A program made the position numbers and the translations under genes. 64,000 bases of DNA, from positions 1,860,001 through 1,924,000 of the forward strand of contig NZ_CP042912.1 in assembly GCF_008087665.1 (NCBI RefSeq). Reading direction: 5' to 3'. Positions 45,735-54,450 of the stretch are shown in pieces. The notes under the pieces were generated by a model. It was not told the DNA's origin. It worked only from the letters and a program-made list of their open reading frames with translations, and did not search any database. This DNA comes from Mariniblastus fucicola. Lineage in GTDB: Bacteria > Planctomycetota > Planctomycetia > Pirellulales > Pirellulaceae. The stretch's first letter is position 1, and every line of letters begins with the position of its first letter.

Positions 45735-48359
45735 ATGAACATTCTACGAACGCTGTTAGGCTTTTTTCTTGCCCTGGTTGTTTTGTCTGACGGCAGCGGC
45801 GAAGCCATGGCGGAAAAGCCGCGGATGGTTGTCCTTACCGATGTGTCGACGTGGGAGACGGACGACCACGAGTCACTGATCCGCTTGATGGCACACGCGG
45901 ACCTGTTCGAGATCGAAGGCCTGGTGATGACCACCGGCTACAGCATCAGCACGCTGAACAAGTCACCTGAAAAAGATTTCATCAACATCATCCGCGGAGT
46001 CGTCGACGCTTACGAAAAAGATCTGCCGAACCTGATGAAACGATCAGGACAAACTGGACACGCACACGACGATGGGGTGCAAAAAGTTGGCTACTGGCCA
46101 AGCGCTGATTACTTGCGAGACCGGATCGTCATTGGCAGTCCCAATCGCGGCATCAAGTTCATCGGTGACGACAACAATTCCGCCGGGAGTGAACTGCTGA
46201 TCAACCTGGCGGACGAGGAAGACGATCGTCCGTTGTTTGTCGGCATCTGGGGCGGCGGCAACACGCTTGCTCAGGCAATTCACAAAGTCAAAAAGGACCG
46301 CAGCCCAACTGATTACAAAAAGTTCCTGAACAAGCTTCGTGTGTACGCGATTACGGATCAGGACCGCAGCTACAAAGGTGAAGGCCACGAGATCAGTTCT
46401 CACGGTTGGATTTACGAGCAGACGGGCAGCGATCTGGAATTCATTTGGGACGAAGCCGCCTGGAAACAACACAATGGAATCGGCAAAAGCAACTGGGATC
46501 AATACGCCCAGCACATTCAGGGCCACGGCAATCTCGGCAGCCAATACCCGAAATACAAATACGGCGTCGAAGGCGACACGCCGGCCTTTCTGTTCCTGAT
46601 GCCCAATGGTCTCAATGATCCGGACGATCCGACGCAGTCGAGTTGGGGCGGGAACTTCGTCCACAAAGACGGCGGCCTGTGGCGGGAAGCAAAATCCTGC
46701 GCCGCGAACTTCAAGCAAACCTATCCAGCGGCCTTCAACAACTTTGCCGCTCGCATGGACTGGGCCAAAGATGGAAAAGGAAATCGCAATCCCGTTCTAA
46801 GTCTTAATGGTGATATAAGCTTGGACGTGCTTACCAAAACTGCCGAGCCTGGATCGAAGGTAACGTTGAACGCCTCCGCGACGACGGATCCTGATGGCGA
46901 CGAGTTGAGATTCAAATGGTGGGTGCAGGGCGACGCCGGAGACTATTCTGGCAAAGTTGAACTTTCTGGCAGCGACACTCATGAAGTCACGGTCGAAGTG
47001 CCTGCAGCCGCAGCCGGTCGCAGCTTCCACGTCATCTGCGAGGTCACCGACAACGGAACGCACAATCTTAGCAGCTACCGACGAGTCATCTTTCAGGCGA
47101 CCGGGGAAACCGTCGCCGGTGTTGCTTCGGCGCAAAAGCAAACCGCGATGACCGATGCCGCTGCGAAAAACCAGTCGATGGCGGAATGGCTGAGAGTCTA
47201 CATTCCCTCAAACTATGCGGGCACCGAAGTGGTTGCTCATGGCGGTGGAGCCTGGTTCCAGGCAAAGCTCGCGGAACCCGAATTGGTCGCCAGTTGGGCG
47301 GATTGGAAAGAAGAAGTTCTGACATTGAAAGACGTCGAAGCTCACAGTTTGACCGAAGGCGAATCGCTCTTCGTCAGCGAGACGTCAAAAACAAAATGGG
47401 CTGAACACGCCAACGTTACTTTTTACGAGGGAGTCGGCTACTACATCGACGGCTATGAAGCTTCGACGATGTCCAGCTGGGATGTGGCCAAAACCACGAT
47501 GATCCAGTTCACCGGCGACTCCGATGGGTTTGTTGCGGCGATGGCGAAAGCAAAACAGGAGAGCCCATCTGCTTCGATGCCCAAAGAAGTTTCGTTTCGA
47601 CAGTGGCTCTTTGAGTTCCTTCCGACGCAATATCCCGACGCCCAAATGGTCGACCACACTCACTGGTTGCAGGCAAAGATCGGCAACGGCGTCACTGCGA
47701 ACTGGACCGAGTGGACAGAAGAAGATTCGACTTTCAAAGCGATGGAGGCTCATAATCTCGTCGCCGGCAAGTCCATGTTCGTCGAACAGAAGGGTGCGAA
47801 GAACAAGGAATGGGCTGAGCACCCTGCGGTTACGTACTACGAGGGAGCTGGCTACTACATTTCCGGTTACGATCCGACAACGATGAGCGACTGGGATGGC
47901 AAAGCGCTTTCTGTAATACAATTCGACGGCGAATCCAAAGACCTTGCTCGCACAATCGGCATGGGCTGGGCCCGCAGGCAATCGTTCGCAGGTTGGCTGT
48001 ACCATTATCTTCCCGCGAAGTTTCCCAACGCTCGCATGACCGATCACGGAAAATGGAAGCAGGCTCACATCACCGACGGCGACGTCGCCAGCTGGGAAGA
48101 ATGGACGGTTGAAGGCGTCACGCTGAAGTACATCGAAGACCACAGTTTGGCTCAAGGCAAATCGTTCTTCATTGAGAAAGCAACGAAGACTCCATGGGCC
48201 GATCATGCGGCGGTTACGTATTATCCTGGCGTTGGTTACTACTGCACGGGTTACGACTCGGCCACGATGAGCGACTGGAACGTTGAAGGCCTCACGTTAA
48301 TCCAGTTTGACGGTGACTCGAAAGAGATCGTTGAAGCGATTGTCAAAGGATGGAAGTAG
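45735..48359 (+). CDS. Secreted DUF1593-like protein 3 with three tandem C-terminal modules
   Basis: The 874-residue protein has an ideal GAGGT six bases before the ATG. It has a signal peptide (FFLALVVLSDGSGEAMA) and a DUF1593 domain at about 30-340 (VVLTDVSTWETDDHESLIRL, IWGGGNTLAQAI, GVEGDTPAFLFLMPNGLND). A PKD/Ig-like domain covers about 360-460 (LNASATTDPDGDELRFKWW). Three tandem modules of about 130 residues follow, starting near 480, 619 and 749, each with a WL..Y/F.P...P.A...DH opening and a YYxGxGYYxxGYxxxTMSxW core. I do not recognise the module; binding of a surface or glycan is a guess. Confidence 0.87.
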   Translation: MNILRTLLGFFLALVVLSDGSGEAMAEKPRMVVLTDVSTWETDDHESLIRLMAHADLFEIEGLVMTTGYSISTLNKSPEKDFINIIRGVVDAYEKDLPNLMKRSGQTGHAHDDGVQKVGYWPSADYLRDRIVIGSPNRGIKFIGDDNNSAGSELLINLADEEDDRPLFVGIWGGGNTLAQAIHKVKKDRSPTDYKKFLNKLRVYAITDQDRSYKGEGHEISSHGWIYEQTGSDLEFIWDEAAWKQHNGIGKSNWDQYAQHIQGHGNLGSQYPKYKYGVEGDTPAFLFLMPNGLNDPDDPTQSSWGGNFVHKDGGLWREAKSCAANFKQTYPAAFNNFAARMDWAKDGKGNRNPVLSLNGDISLDVLTKTAEPGSKVTLNASATTDPDGDELRFKWWVQGDAGDYSGKVELSGSDTHEVTVEVPAAAAGRSFHVICEVTDNGTHNLSSYRRVIFQATGETVAGVASAQKQTAMTDAAAKNQSMAEWLRVYIPSNYAGTEVVAHGGGAWFQAKLAEPELVASWADWKEEVLTLKDVEAHSLTEGESLFVSETSKTKWAEHANVTFYEGVGYYIDGYEASTMSSWDVAKTTMIQFTGDSDGFVAAMAKAKQESPSASMPKEVSFRQWLFEFLPTQYPDAQMVDHTHWLQAKIGNGVTANWTEWTEEDSTFKAMEAHNLVAGKSMFVEQKGAKNKEWAEHPAVTYYEGAGYYISGYDPTTMSDWDGKALSVIQFDGESKDLARTIGMGWARRQSFAGWLYHYLPAKFPNARMTDHGKWKQAHITDGDVASWEEWTVEGVTLKYIEDHSLAQGKSFFIEKATKTPWADHAAVTYYPGVGYYCTGYDSATMSDWNVEGLTLIQFDGDSKEIVEAIVKGWK

Positions 48360-48935
48360 GGAGTGACGTCAGCTTCCGTTTCTTCGACCAAGCCCACGTG
48401 GACATCGGGCTCGACCGTCGCTGGCGAAGAAATCGACTGATCGGAAACGATCGCGACCGAGGCTACAACAAGTTTTCGGCTCGGAAAATTTAAGAAGCAG
48501 TTTTTGGGGCCGAAAACCAATCCCAACCCGAATAGGTTGTGATTCAATTTCTCCGTTCACCGCGGACTTCGCCTATGGGGAACTGATTGGTTTTGGCGAT
48601 AGCCACGGTTTCGCGTCAAAACGGCTCGCCTTCAAGATCAGTAAGCCCTCGCGCTTCGGGATTGGCGGCATGCCCAGTCTTCATTGAACGGTATTGAGGG
48701 TTAACTCGGATCGCGATTCGAGTCCGAAAAACAATGACTGATGGCTTCAACCGCGGGAATTGAGCCAAATAGCCAAGCCATTTGCTTATCCCGGCTAAAA
48801 AAAGTTGAAATTTTCCTGAGGGGCACCGCGTTCTTTCTCCATATGTGGACGTGGCGCGAGTTCATTGCTCGTGCAGGAGCAGGCCGAAAATCCTCAACAG
48901 AGTAGGCGCAAACAACCACAAACTGGGATAATCCA
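48360..48935. other. Intergenic region, no gene recognised
   Basis: This gap of about 575 bases follows the ribose/DUF1593 chain. CCCTCGCGCTTCGGG at about 48645 is a decayed version of the REP arm seen at 27959. No terminator with a clean T tract and no convincing coding sequence was found; the end of the long operon and the promoter of the next gene must lie here. Confidence 0.4.
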
Positions 48936-50408
48936 ATGTTTAAGAAAAAAATGCAACTTCGGGCCCTCATCGCCCCCACACTGTTTGTCACTCTTGCGTG
49001 TGCTTTCCAGCCCGCTCAAGCACAGGAAAAAACCCAGTTCTTCTTCGCGGAAGATGTGTCGGTCGGTCCGCCGCGGGTCAACCATGTACCGCGGCAGGCA
49101 ACGCCAAAAACCAAAGCCGCAGCGGAAGACTTTCAGGATCGCATTGGCGGTGCAAGTTCGGTCAGTTTTGAGAACTTCGGCGTAGACGAAGACGGTTCAA
49201 AGCTGAACGCCATCTCAGATTTCCATCTTGAGTTCTCGGGGGGCGTGACTGCGGATCTAACGGGTATTAACGGCGTTGGCGTTGTTCTTGATCCCTCCAA
49301 GACCTCTTGGGGAAATTTCCCGACGCATGGCAAAAAATTTCTGTCAATCATGTCGAAGGAAGAGGACCCTAATGCGGATGCCACCGCGTACGCAACGATC
49401 AAGTTCAGCACGCCCCAGGCGGCGTTCGGTTTCTGCGCAACGGACATTGAATCCAACAGGTTGATCATCGAACTGCTCCACACGGATGGAACAACCGAAA
49501 AATATACGGCACCCGTTACGATTCCACAGAATTCAGGGGGTTGCAACTTCATCGGGATGATCAACACCAGCCGCCCATTCGCGGGCGTCCGGTTTATCAA
49601 TGCAGGAAAAGGTAAAGAAGGTTTCGGTTTCGACGAAATGATGATCGCCGAACCAAAACTCGTTGAGATCGGCGCTGTGATTATGGAGTGCACCGGATAC
49701 TATGAGCGTGGTGAGTACGAAAAGTGCGTCAGCCACTACGAGAAAACGATTGAGAGCTTCCTGCGGAGCACAAAAATCACTCAGGAAAACAGAACGCGTC
49801 TTGAGCTGGCGATTAAGGAAACGCGAAATACCAGTATCACAGCTCAAACTCGCTGCACCATCCTTCGCAGTGCATTCTACGCAATGCAGTACTCAGAGAC
49901 TTGCGGGGGAATCGTAACAACTGCAATCAGCGAAGCTTCAACGTTCTACCAGAGCAAGAACTATGAAGGTTGCTGGTCTTCCTACGAAAAGTACGCTTAC
50001 GAGATGCTGCAAACCTCTTCGATTTCGGTTGTCGACCGTCAACGCCTCGAAATGGCACTCGCCTACGAAGGCAGCTGGGAAACTCGCTGCACGATGATGA
50101 AGCAGACTTTCGAATACATCAACACGGAGATCCACAACACGAGCCTGTTCCTGCAACAGTCGCAGAGCATCGCTCTCCAGTGGAGCAGGTACTTCGTCGT
50201 GAGCATGGATGTCGAGCAAGGACGAGCGATCCAAATTGAGTCCTCCAACGACGGCGGACTCACGTGGACGGTCAATGAAAAGTTCACCAGTACCGACACT
50301 TCGCATCGCTACATTGACTACTCGAACGATTACATGAACAGTGCTCACCGTATCTATCGTGCCCAGTACGTTGATAGCGGCTACATAAAAGCGCAGGTCT
50401 ATAACTAG
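48936..50408 (+). CDS. Secreted protein with duplicated cysteine-containing helical repeats
   Basis: The 490-residue protein has a signal peptide (ending QPAQAQE). Residues about 60-245 form a beta-rich domain of a type seen in exported lectin-like proteins (ISDFHLEFSGGVTADLTGIN, AYATIKFSTPQAAFGFCATD, EGFGFDEMMIAEP). Residues about 250-390 are two helical repeats that align with each other: YERGEYEKCVSHYEKTIES...RLELAI...TRCTILRSAF and YQSKNYEGCWSSYEKYAYE...RLEMAL...TRCTMMKQTF, each with one early and one late cysteine. I do not know the family. A strong terminator follows 30 bases after the stop. Confidence 0.75.
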   Translation: MFKKKMQLRALIAPTLFVTLACAFQPAQAQEKTQFFFAEDVSVGPPRVNHVPRQATPKTKAAAEDFQDRIGGASSVSFENFGVDEDGSKLNAISDFHLEFSGGVTADLTGINGVGVVLDPSKTSWGNFPTHGKKFLSIMSKEEDPNADATAYATIKFSTPQAAFGFCATDIESNRLIIELLHTDGTTEKYTAPVTIPQNSGGCNFIGMINTSRPFAGVRFINAGKGKEGFGFDEMMIAEPKLVEIGAVIMECTGYYERGEYEKCVSHYEKTIESFLRSTKITQENRTRLELAIKETRNTSITAQTRCTILRSAFYAMQYSETCGGIVTTAISEASTFYQSKNYEGCWSSYEKYAYEMLQTSSISVVDRQRLEMALAYEGSWETRCTMMKQTFEYINTEIHNTSLFLQQSQSIALQWSRYFVVSMDVEQGRAIQIESSNDGGLTWTVNEKFTSTDTSHRYIDYSNDYMNSAHRIYRAQYVDSGYIKAQVYN

Positions 50409-50438
50409 TTGGCTCCCAAACCACTTCCGAATGAGACG

Positions 50439-50470
50439 ACGGGTGAGCCAACTGGCTCACCCGTTTTTTT
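50439..50470 (+). terminator. Rho-independent terminator
   Basis: ACGGGTGAGCC at 50439-50449 pairs perfectly with GGCTCACCCGT at 50454-50464, giving an 11-bp stem and 4-base loop, followed by a run of seven T counting the last stem base. Confidence 0.93.
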
Positions 50471-51060
50471 GACGGATATTCTTTGTCCCGTTTGCGGATG
50501 GGTGTTTGCGATATTGGCCGTTGAGCGTTTGCCCGGTTTCATACGTTAAACCTGGCTACGTTCTTCGGCCAATATCCTTTTGCGCTCAATCAGTTGACGA
50601 CCATGTCCCAGAGTCGTCCCGCGCACAACACAGATCGCAAAAGATCGATTTTCCAATGAAATCGAACGCGGGTCAGCTTTGCCTGACACCCAGAATCGCC
50701 GCGGCGGTCGGCATAAGTATCGAGGCTGACCAAGCGAACTTCGGCAACGGAAACTTCAATCATCCGCAACGCAACAGTGGCTCCAAATCGTGGTGGGTCG
50801 ACTCGAGCGGAGACGAAGTCACATTTGATGAAAAACTTGAAGGCGATCACTGGATCATGCGATCGCCAAACACCAGTTACGACATCGAGTCTCACTTCCT
50901 TCCCACGCACGCCGCGATCAAAGTGCTCAAAGCGGGTCACGCTTGGCTGCACCGATTAACGCTGCAGAGTAGAATACACAATGCTTCCAGTTCGCGACAC
51001 CGACTGGCTTAAGTCGGAGCCGTGTGAATTCCGCCTGAAGGCGGGACTACAATTCGCATA
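50471..51060 (+). other. Gap holding a doubtful open frame (50506-51012) and a small repeat
   Basis: The open frame codes for 168 residues without a good ribosome site. Its second half (SKSWWVDSSGDEVTFDEKLE, GDHWIMRSPNTSYDIES) looks more protein-like than its first half, so it may be the remnant of a gene. An antisense frame also exists, so coding is unproven. At 51033-51054 GCCTGAAGGCGGGACTACAA is a third copy of the short module that accompanies the palindromes in the kinase and rbsA genes. Confidence 0.35.
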
Positions 51061-51070
51061 ACCAGAAACC

Positions 51071-53059
51071 ATGGACATGAACTTTCGGACGACGCTCAGA
51101 CGATCTATCGCTTGCTGCATTGCGTTCCCGCTTATGGCAACGCCGATTGTTGCTCAGGAGAAACCTGTCTCTGTTGCGACGCCCGATGGTTACGCCACGC
51201 AAAACGGCGGCACCACCGGTGGAGGTGACGCGCCGCGAGTCACCGTCTCGACTGCTGAAGCATTCAGTAAAGCCGTTTCGGGCGATGAACCGGCGGTCGT
51301 CATCGTCGATGGCCAAATCGAAATCGGAAACGTCAACGTTGGCTCGAACAAGACCATCGTTGGCGCGGGCGTCACCGCGGGGCTCTCAGGCGGCACGCTG
51401 AAAGTCCGCAGCAACAATGTCATCGTGCAAAATCTGACTTTGGGGCCGGCCGAAGGCGATGCGATTGAAGTCTCCGGCGCAAAGAATGTCTTTATCACCA
51501 AATGTTCCTTTCACGATAGCTCCGACGAGCTTTGTTCCGTGGTCCGTGAGTCCGACTTTGTCACGATCTCGTGGTGTAAATTCTATTTCGACAAACCGCA
51601 TGGCCATGCATTCGGTGGACTGATTGGAAATGGCGACGACCGGGAATCTGATCGTGGCAAGCTGCACGTGACGATGCACCACAACTGGTACGCCGAAGGT
51701 GTCAAGGGAAGAATGCCACGTGTGCGTTTCGGCCACGTCCACATCTACAACAACTTTTACAACAGCATCGGTAGCGGATACTGCATCGGCACTGGATTCG
51801 AATGCCATGTCCGCGTGGAGAACAGCTGTTTCGAAAAAGTGAAACGCCCGTGGCGGGAACAGAAGGTCGGCGCTCTGCAAAGCGGCGGCGAAATCGGCTG
51901 GAGTAACCTTGCTTTTGAAGGCTGCGAACAACCGACGTATATCGAGAACAAGTTTCCGGTGTTTGAACTGCCTTACTCTTTTGATGCGGACAAAGTCGAA
52001 GACGTTAAAGCTCGGGTCACAGATTCAACTCGCGGTGCCGGTAACTGCCTGAGCCCGAAAACGGGAAGCTCCGAATCGAAGAAGCCACGCATCGTCGTCC
52101 TGTCCGACTTTCCGCCGATCGGAGTGGTAAAAGGCGGCGACGTTCCCAACACGATGAAGAGCGATCCTGATGACATGCAGTCGATGGTTCGCTTTCTGCT
52201 GTACTCCAATGAGCTTCAAGTCGAAGGGCTTGTTGCGGCTGCGGGCACGTTTGCGATGGAAGCTCACAAGAAGAACATCCTCGGCGTGCTCGACCGTTAC
52301 GAAAAAGTCTATGAAAACCTGAAGTCACACGATCCTGATTTCCCCACGCCGGACTATCTGCGATCGGTGACTTACGAAGGCCGCGGCAATAATCACGGAA
52401 CCAACATCAAGTGGGGCAAAGACAAACAGCCGTGGTCCGACATCATCGGCGAAGGACTCGACAGCGAAGCTTCCGACGCGATCATCAAAATCGTTGACAA
52501 ACCTGATCCGCGTCCGGTCTGGATCAGTGTGTGGGGCGGACCGCGCGAAGTCGCCCAAGCCATCTGGAAGGTAAAGAACACTCGCAGTGAAGCAGAACTC
52601 GAAACGTTTGTCAGCAAACTGCGAATCTTCCTGATCGCCTACCAGGATGCAACGCATGGCTGGCTGATGGAAGAGTTCCCGGACCTGTTCATCATTGACT
52701 CGCGCAAGACCTATCAAGGAATGTTCGGCGGCCGAGACCAGTTGTCTGACTTGAATTGGGTCAACGAACATATCCGCAAGGGACATGGCCCGCTGTGTGA
52801 CGTCTATCCGCACGAGGGCATGGGTTGCACCGGAGTTTGCGAAGGCGACACGCCGGCCTTCATGAATCTAATCAGCGAATTGCGTGGCCTTAACGATTCC
52901 GAAGACCCGACACAGCCAAGCTGGGGCGGGCAATACAAACGCCTGGCTGGTACAAATCACTTCGTCGATGGTCCTGGCAAGTCCAGTATCTCTCGATGGA
53001 GAAAGGACTACCAAAAGGAATTCCAGCAGCGGGCTGACTGGTGCGTGACGCCAAAATAG
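51071..53059 (+). CDS. Pectate lyase (PL1 type) fused to a DUF1593 domain
   Basis: The 662-residue protein has a signal peptide (CCIAFPLMATPIVAQE). Residues about 30-320 form a PL1 right-handed beta helix: FVTISWCKFYFDKPHGHAFG, GKLHVTMHHNWYAEGVKGRM and PRVRFGHVHIYNNFYNSIG. The RMPRVRFG segment contains the catalytic arginine of PL1 lyases. Residues about 340-660 are a DUF1593 domain (MKSDPDDMQSMVRFLLYSNE, VWISVWGGPREVAQAI, CEGDTPAFMNL, DPTQPSWGGQYKRL). The lyase cleaves polygalacturonate-type glycans; the fusion ties DUF1593 to the same substrate. Confidence 0.9.
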   Translation: MDMNFRTTLRRSIACCIAFPLMATPIVAQEKPVSVATPDGYATQNGGTTGGGDAPRVTVSTAEAFSKAVSGDEPAVVIVDGQIEIGNVNVGSNKTIVGAGVTAGLSGGTLKVRSNNVIVQNLTLGPAEGDAIEVSGAKNVFITKCSFHDSSDELCSVVRESDFVTISWCKFYFDKPHGHAFGGLIGNGDDRESDRGKLHVTMHHNWYAEGVKGRMPRVRFGHVHIYNNFYNSIGSGYCIGTGFECHVRVENSCFEKVKRPWREQKVGALQSGGEIGWSNLAFEGCEQPTYIENKFPVFELPYSFDADKVEDVKARVTDSTRGAGNCLSPKTGSSESKKPRIVVLSDFPPIGVVKGGDVPNTMKSDPDDMQSMVRFLLYSNELQVEGLVAAAGTFAMEAHKKNILGVLDRYEKVYENLKSHDPDFPTPDYLRSVTYEGRGNNHGTNIKWGKDKQPWSDIIGEGLDSEASDAIIKIVDKPDPRPVWISVWGGPREVAQAIWKVKNTRSEAELETFVSKLRIFLIAYQDATHGWLMEEFPDLFIIDSRKTYQGMFGGRDQLSDLNWVNEHIRKGHGPLCDVYPHEGMGCTGVCEGDTPAFMNLISELRGLNDSEDPTQPSWGGQYKRLAGTNHFVDGPGKSSISRWRKDYQKEFQQRADWCVTPK

Positions 53060-53093
53060 TCAGTCGCGATTCAAACAATCATCATTACAAACA

Positions 53094-54356
53094 ATGCAAA
53101 GACCCATGAAAACTCTCATCCTGTTTCTTGCCGCAGTTCTTGTCTCCGCCAGTTCTGCCGCTGCGCAACAATCGTCTTCCATCATTGACGCCGACGCAGT
53201 CGCTCGAATCAATTCGAATCTGGGTTCTTTCGTCGAATCGGGAGCCATCAAAGGCGTCTCCGCAATGGTATTTGAAAAGGACAAAGAAGTATACTTCAAA
53301 GCCTTCGGCATGTCTGACGAAGAAGCTGGAATCCCAATGTCGCGCGACACGATCGTGCAAATCTTTTCCATGACCAAGCCCGTTACTGGCGTGGCGTTGA
53401 TGAGGCTTCACGAGCAAGGCAAATTCAAACTTGACGATCCGGTTTCGAAATACATTCCGTCGTTCGCGAACCTGAAAGTCGCCACTGGCAAAGACGAAAA
53501 CGGGGATCTGATCTTGGTCGATCCCAAACGGCCGATGACCATTCGCGACTTAACTCGCCACACTTCAGGCCTGGCCGGCAACCATGGTCCGGCTTGGGTC
53601 AAAGAACTCATCAAAGACAATCCGCTCAAGCCCGAAAACACACTCGAACAGGCCGCAGAAGCGTTCAGCAAACTGCCACTGTGGTTTCACCCTGGCAGCC
53701 AATGGTCGTATGGTCCCTCTGTCGACATGCAGGCTCGCCTGGTGGAAATTCTCTCTGGCAAGAAGTTCGACGTCTACATTCAAGAGACCATTCTCGATCC
53801 GCTGAAGATGACCGACACGTCCTACCGTGTTCCCGAAAGCAAGCTGGGTCGGATGGCAGGCATCTACTGGCGTGACGACAACACGGGCGAACTCTCGCGC
53901 AAGGATGATGAAAAGGACTTCAATACAAAGCCCTATCCAATGACGCCCGGCGGCTGGGGACTGACCGCAACCATCGACGACTACATGCGTTTCGCTCGCA
54001 TGCTGCAAAACGAAGGCGAACTTGACGGCGTCCGAATCCTGAAACCCGAAACCGTGAAACTAATGGCAACCAGTCACCTTTCGGAGAACGTCAAAGAGCG
54101 ATCGTGGCTGCCGAGCAAAGGCCAAGTCGGATTTGGAATCGACTTTGCCGTTCGCGTTGCTCCACCTCAATCGAAAAACGAACCCAATGGCGTCGTCGGC
54201 GAATTCTTCTGGGACGGCGCGGCCAGTACGATGTTTTGGGTCGATCCAAAGAGCGATTTGACTGCTGTGATGTTTGTGCAGTTGCGACCGTTTGACAAAA
54301 TTGGATTACAAAAGGCATTTCGCAACGCCGTTTACGGTCCACGGGTCGCCGATTGA
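53094..54356 (+). CDS. Secreted serine hydrolase of the beta-lactamase/class C family
   Basis: The 420-residue protein has a signal peptide (LILFLAAVLVSASSAAAQ). The active-site motif SMTK at residues 92-95 gives the nucleophile serine and lysine, and a tyrosine follows in WSYGPSVDMQ near 206, as in family VIII esterases and class C beta-lactamases. PF00144-type segments include MTIRDLTRHTSGLAGNHGP and MTPGGWGLTATIDDYMRFAR. In this setting an esterase that removes acyl groups from glycans is as likely as a beta-lactamase or peptidase. ATG 53106 is an alternative start. Confidence 0.88.
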   Translation: MQRPMKTLILFLAAVLVSASSAAAQQSSSIIDADAVARINSNLGSFVESGAIKGVSAMVFEKDKEVYFKAFGMSDEEAGIPMSRDTIVQIFSMTKPVTGVALMRLHEQGKFKLDDPVSKYIPSFANLKVATGKDENGDLILVDPKRPMTIRDLTRHTSGLAGNHGPAWVKELIKDNPLKPENTLEQAAEAFSKLPLWFHPGSQWSYGPSVDMQARLVEILSGKKFDVYIQETILDPLKMTDTSYRVPESKLGRMAGIYWRDDNTGELSRKDDEKDFNTKPYPMTPGGWGLTATIDDYMRFARMLQNEGELDGVRILKPETVKLMATSHLSENVKERSWLPSKGQVGFGIDFAVRVAPPQSKNEPNGVVGEFFWDGAASTMFWVDPKSDLTAVMFVQLRPFDKIGLQKAFRNAVYGPRVAD

Positions 54357-54368
54357 AATCCGAATTGG

Positions 54369-54389
54369 GCTGCGGCCTCCAACCGCAGC
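54369..54389 (+). terminator. Weak terminator-like hairpin
   Basis: GCTGCGG pairs with CCGCAGC across a 7-base loop just after the serine hydrolase gene, but the T run comes eight bases later, so termination is uncertain. Confidence 0.35.
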
Positions 54390-54450
54390 ATTGAACATTT
54401 TTACAGCGGCTGCAAGCAAACAGCCAAGTTTGTAGCGGGAGCTTTAACAG

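Noticed and set aside
53094-54356. Antibiotic-resistance beta-lactamase
   Set aside because: SxxK and the tyrosine motif are shared by esterases and peptidases of this family, and the context points to glycan use.
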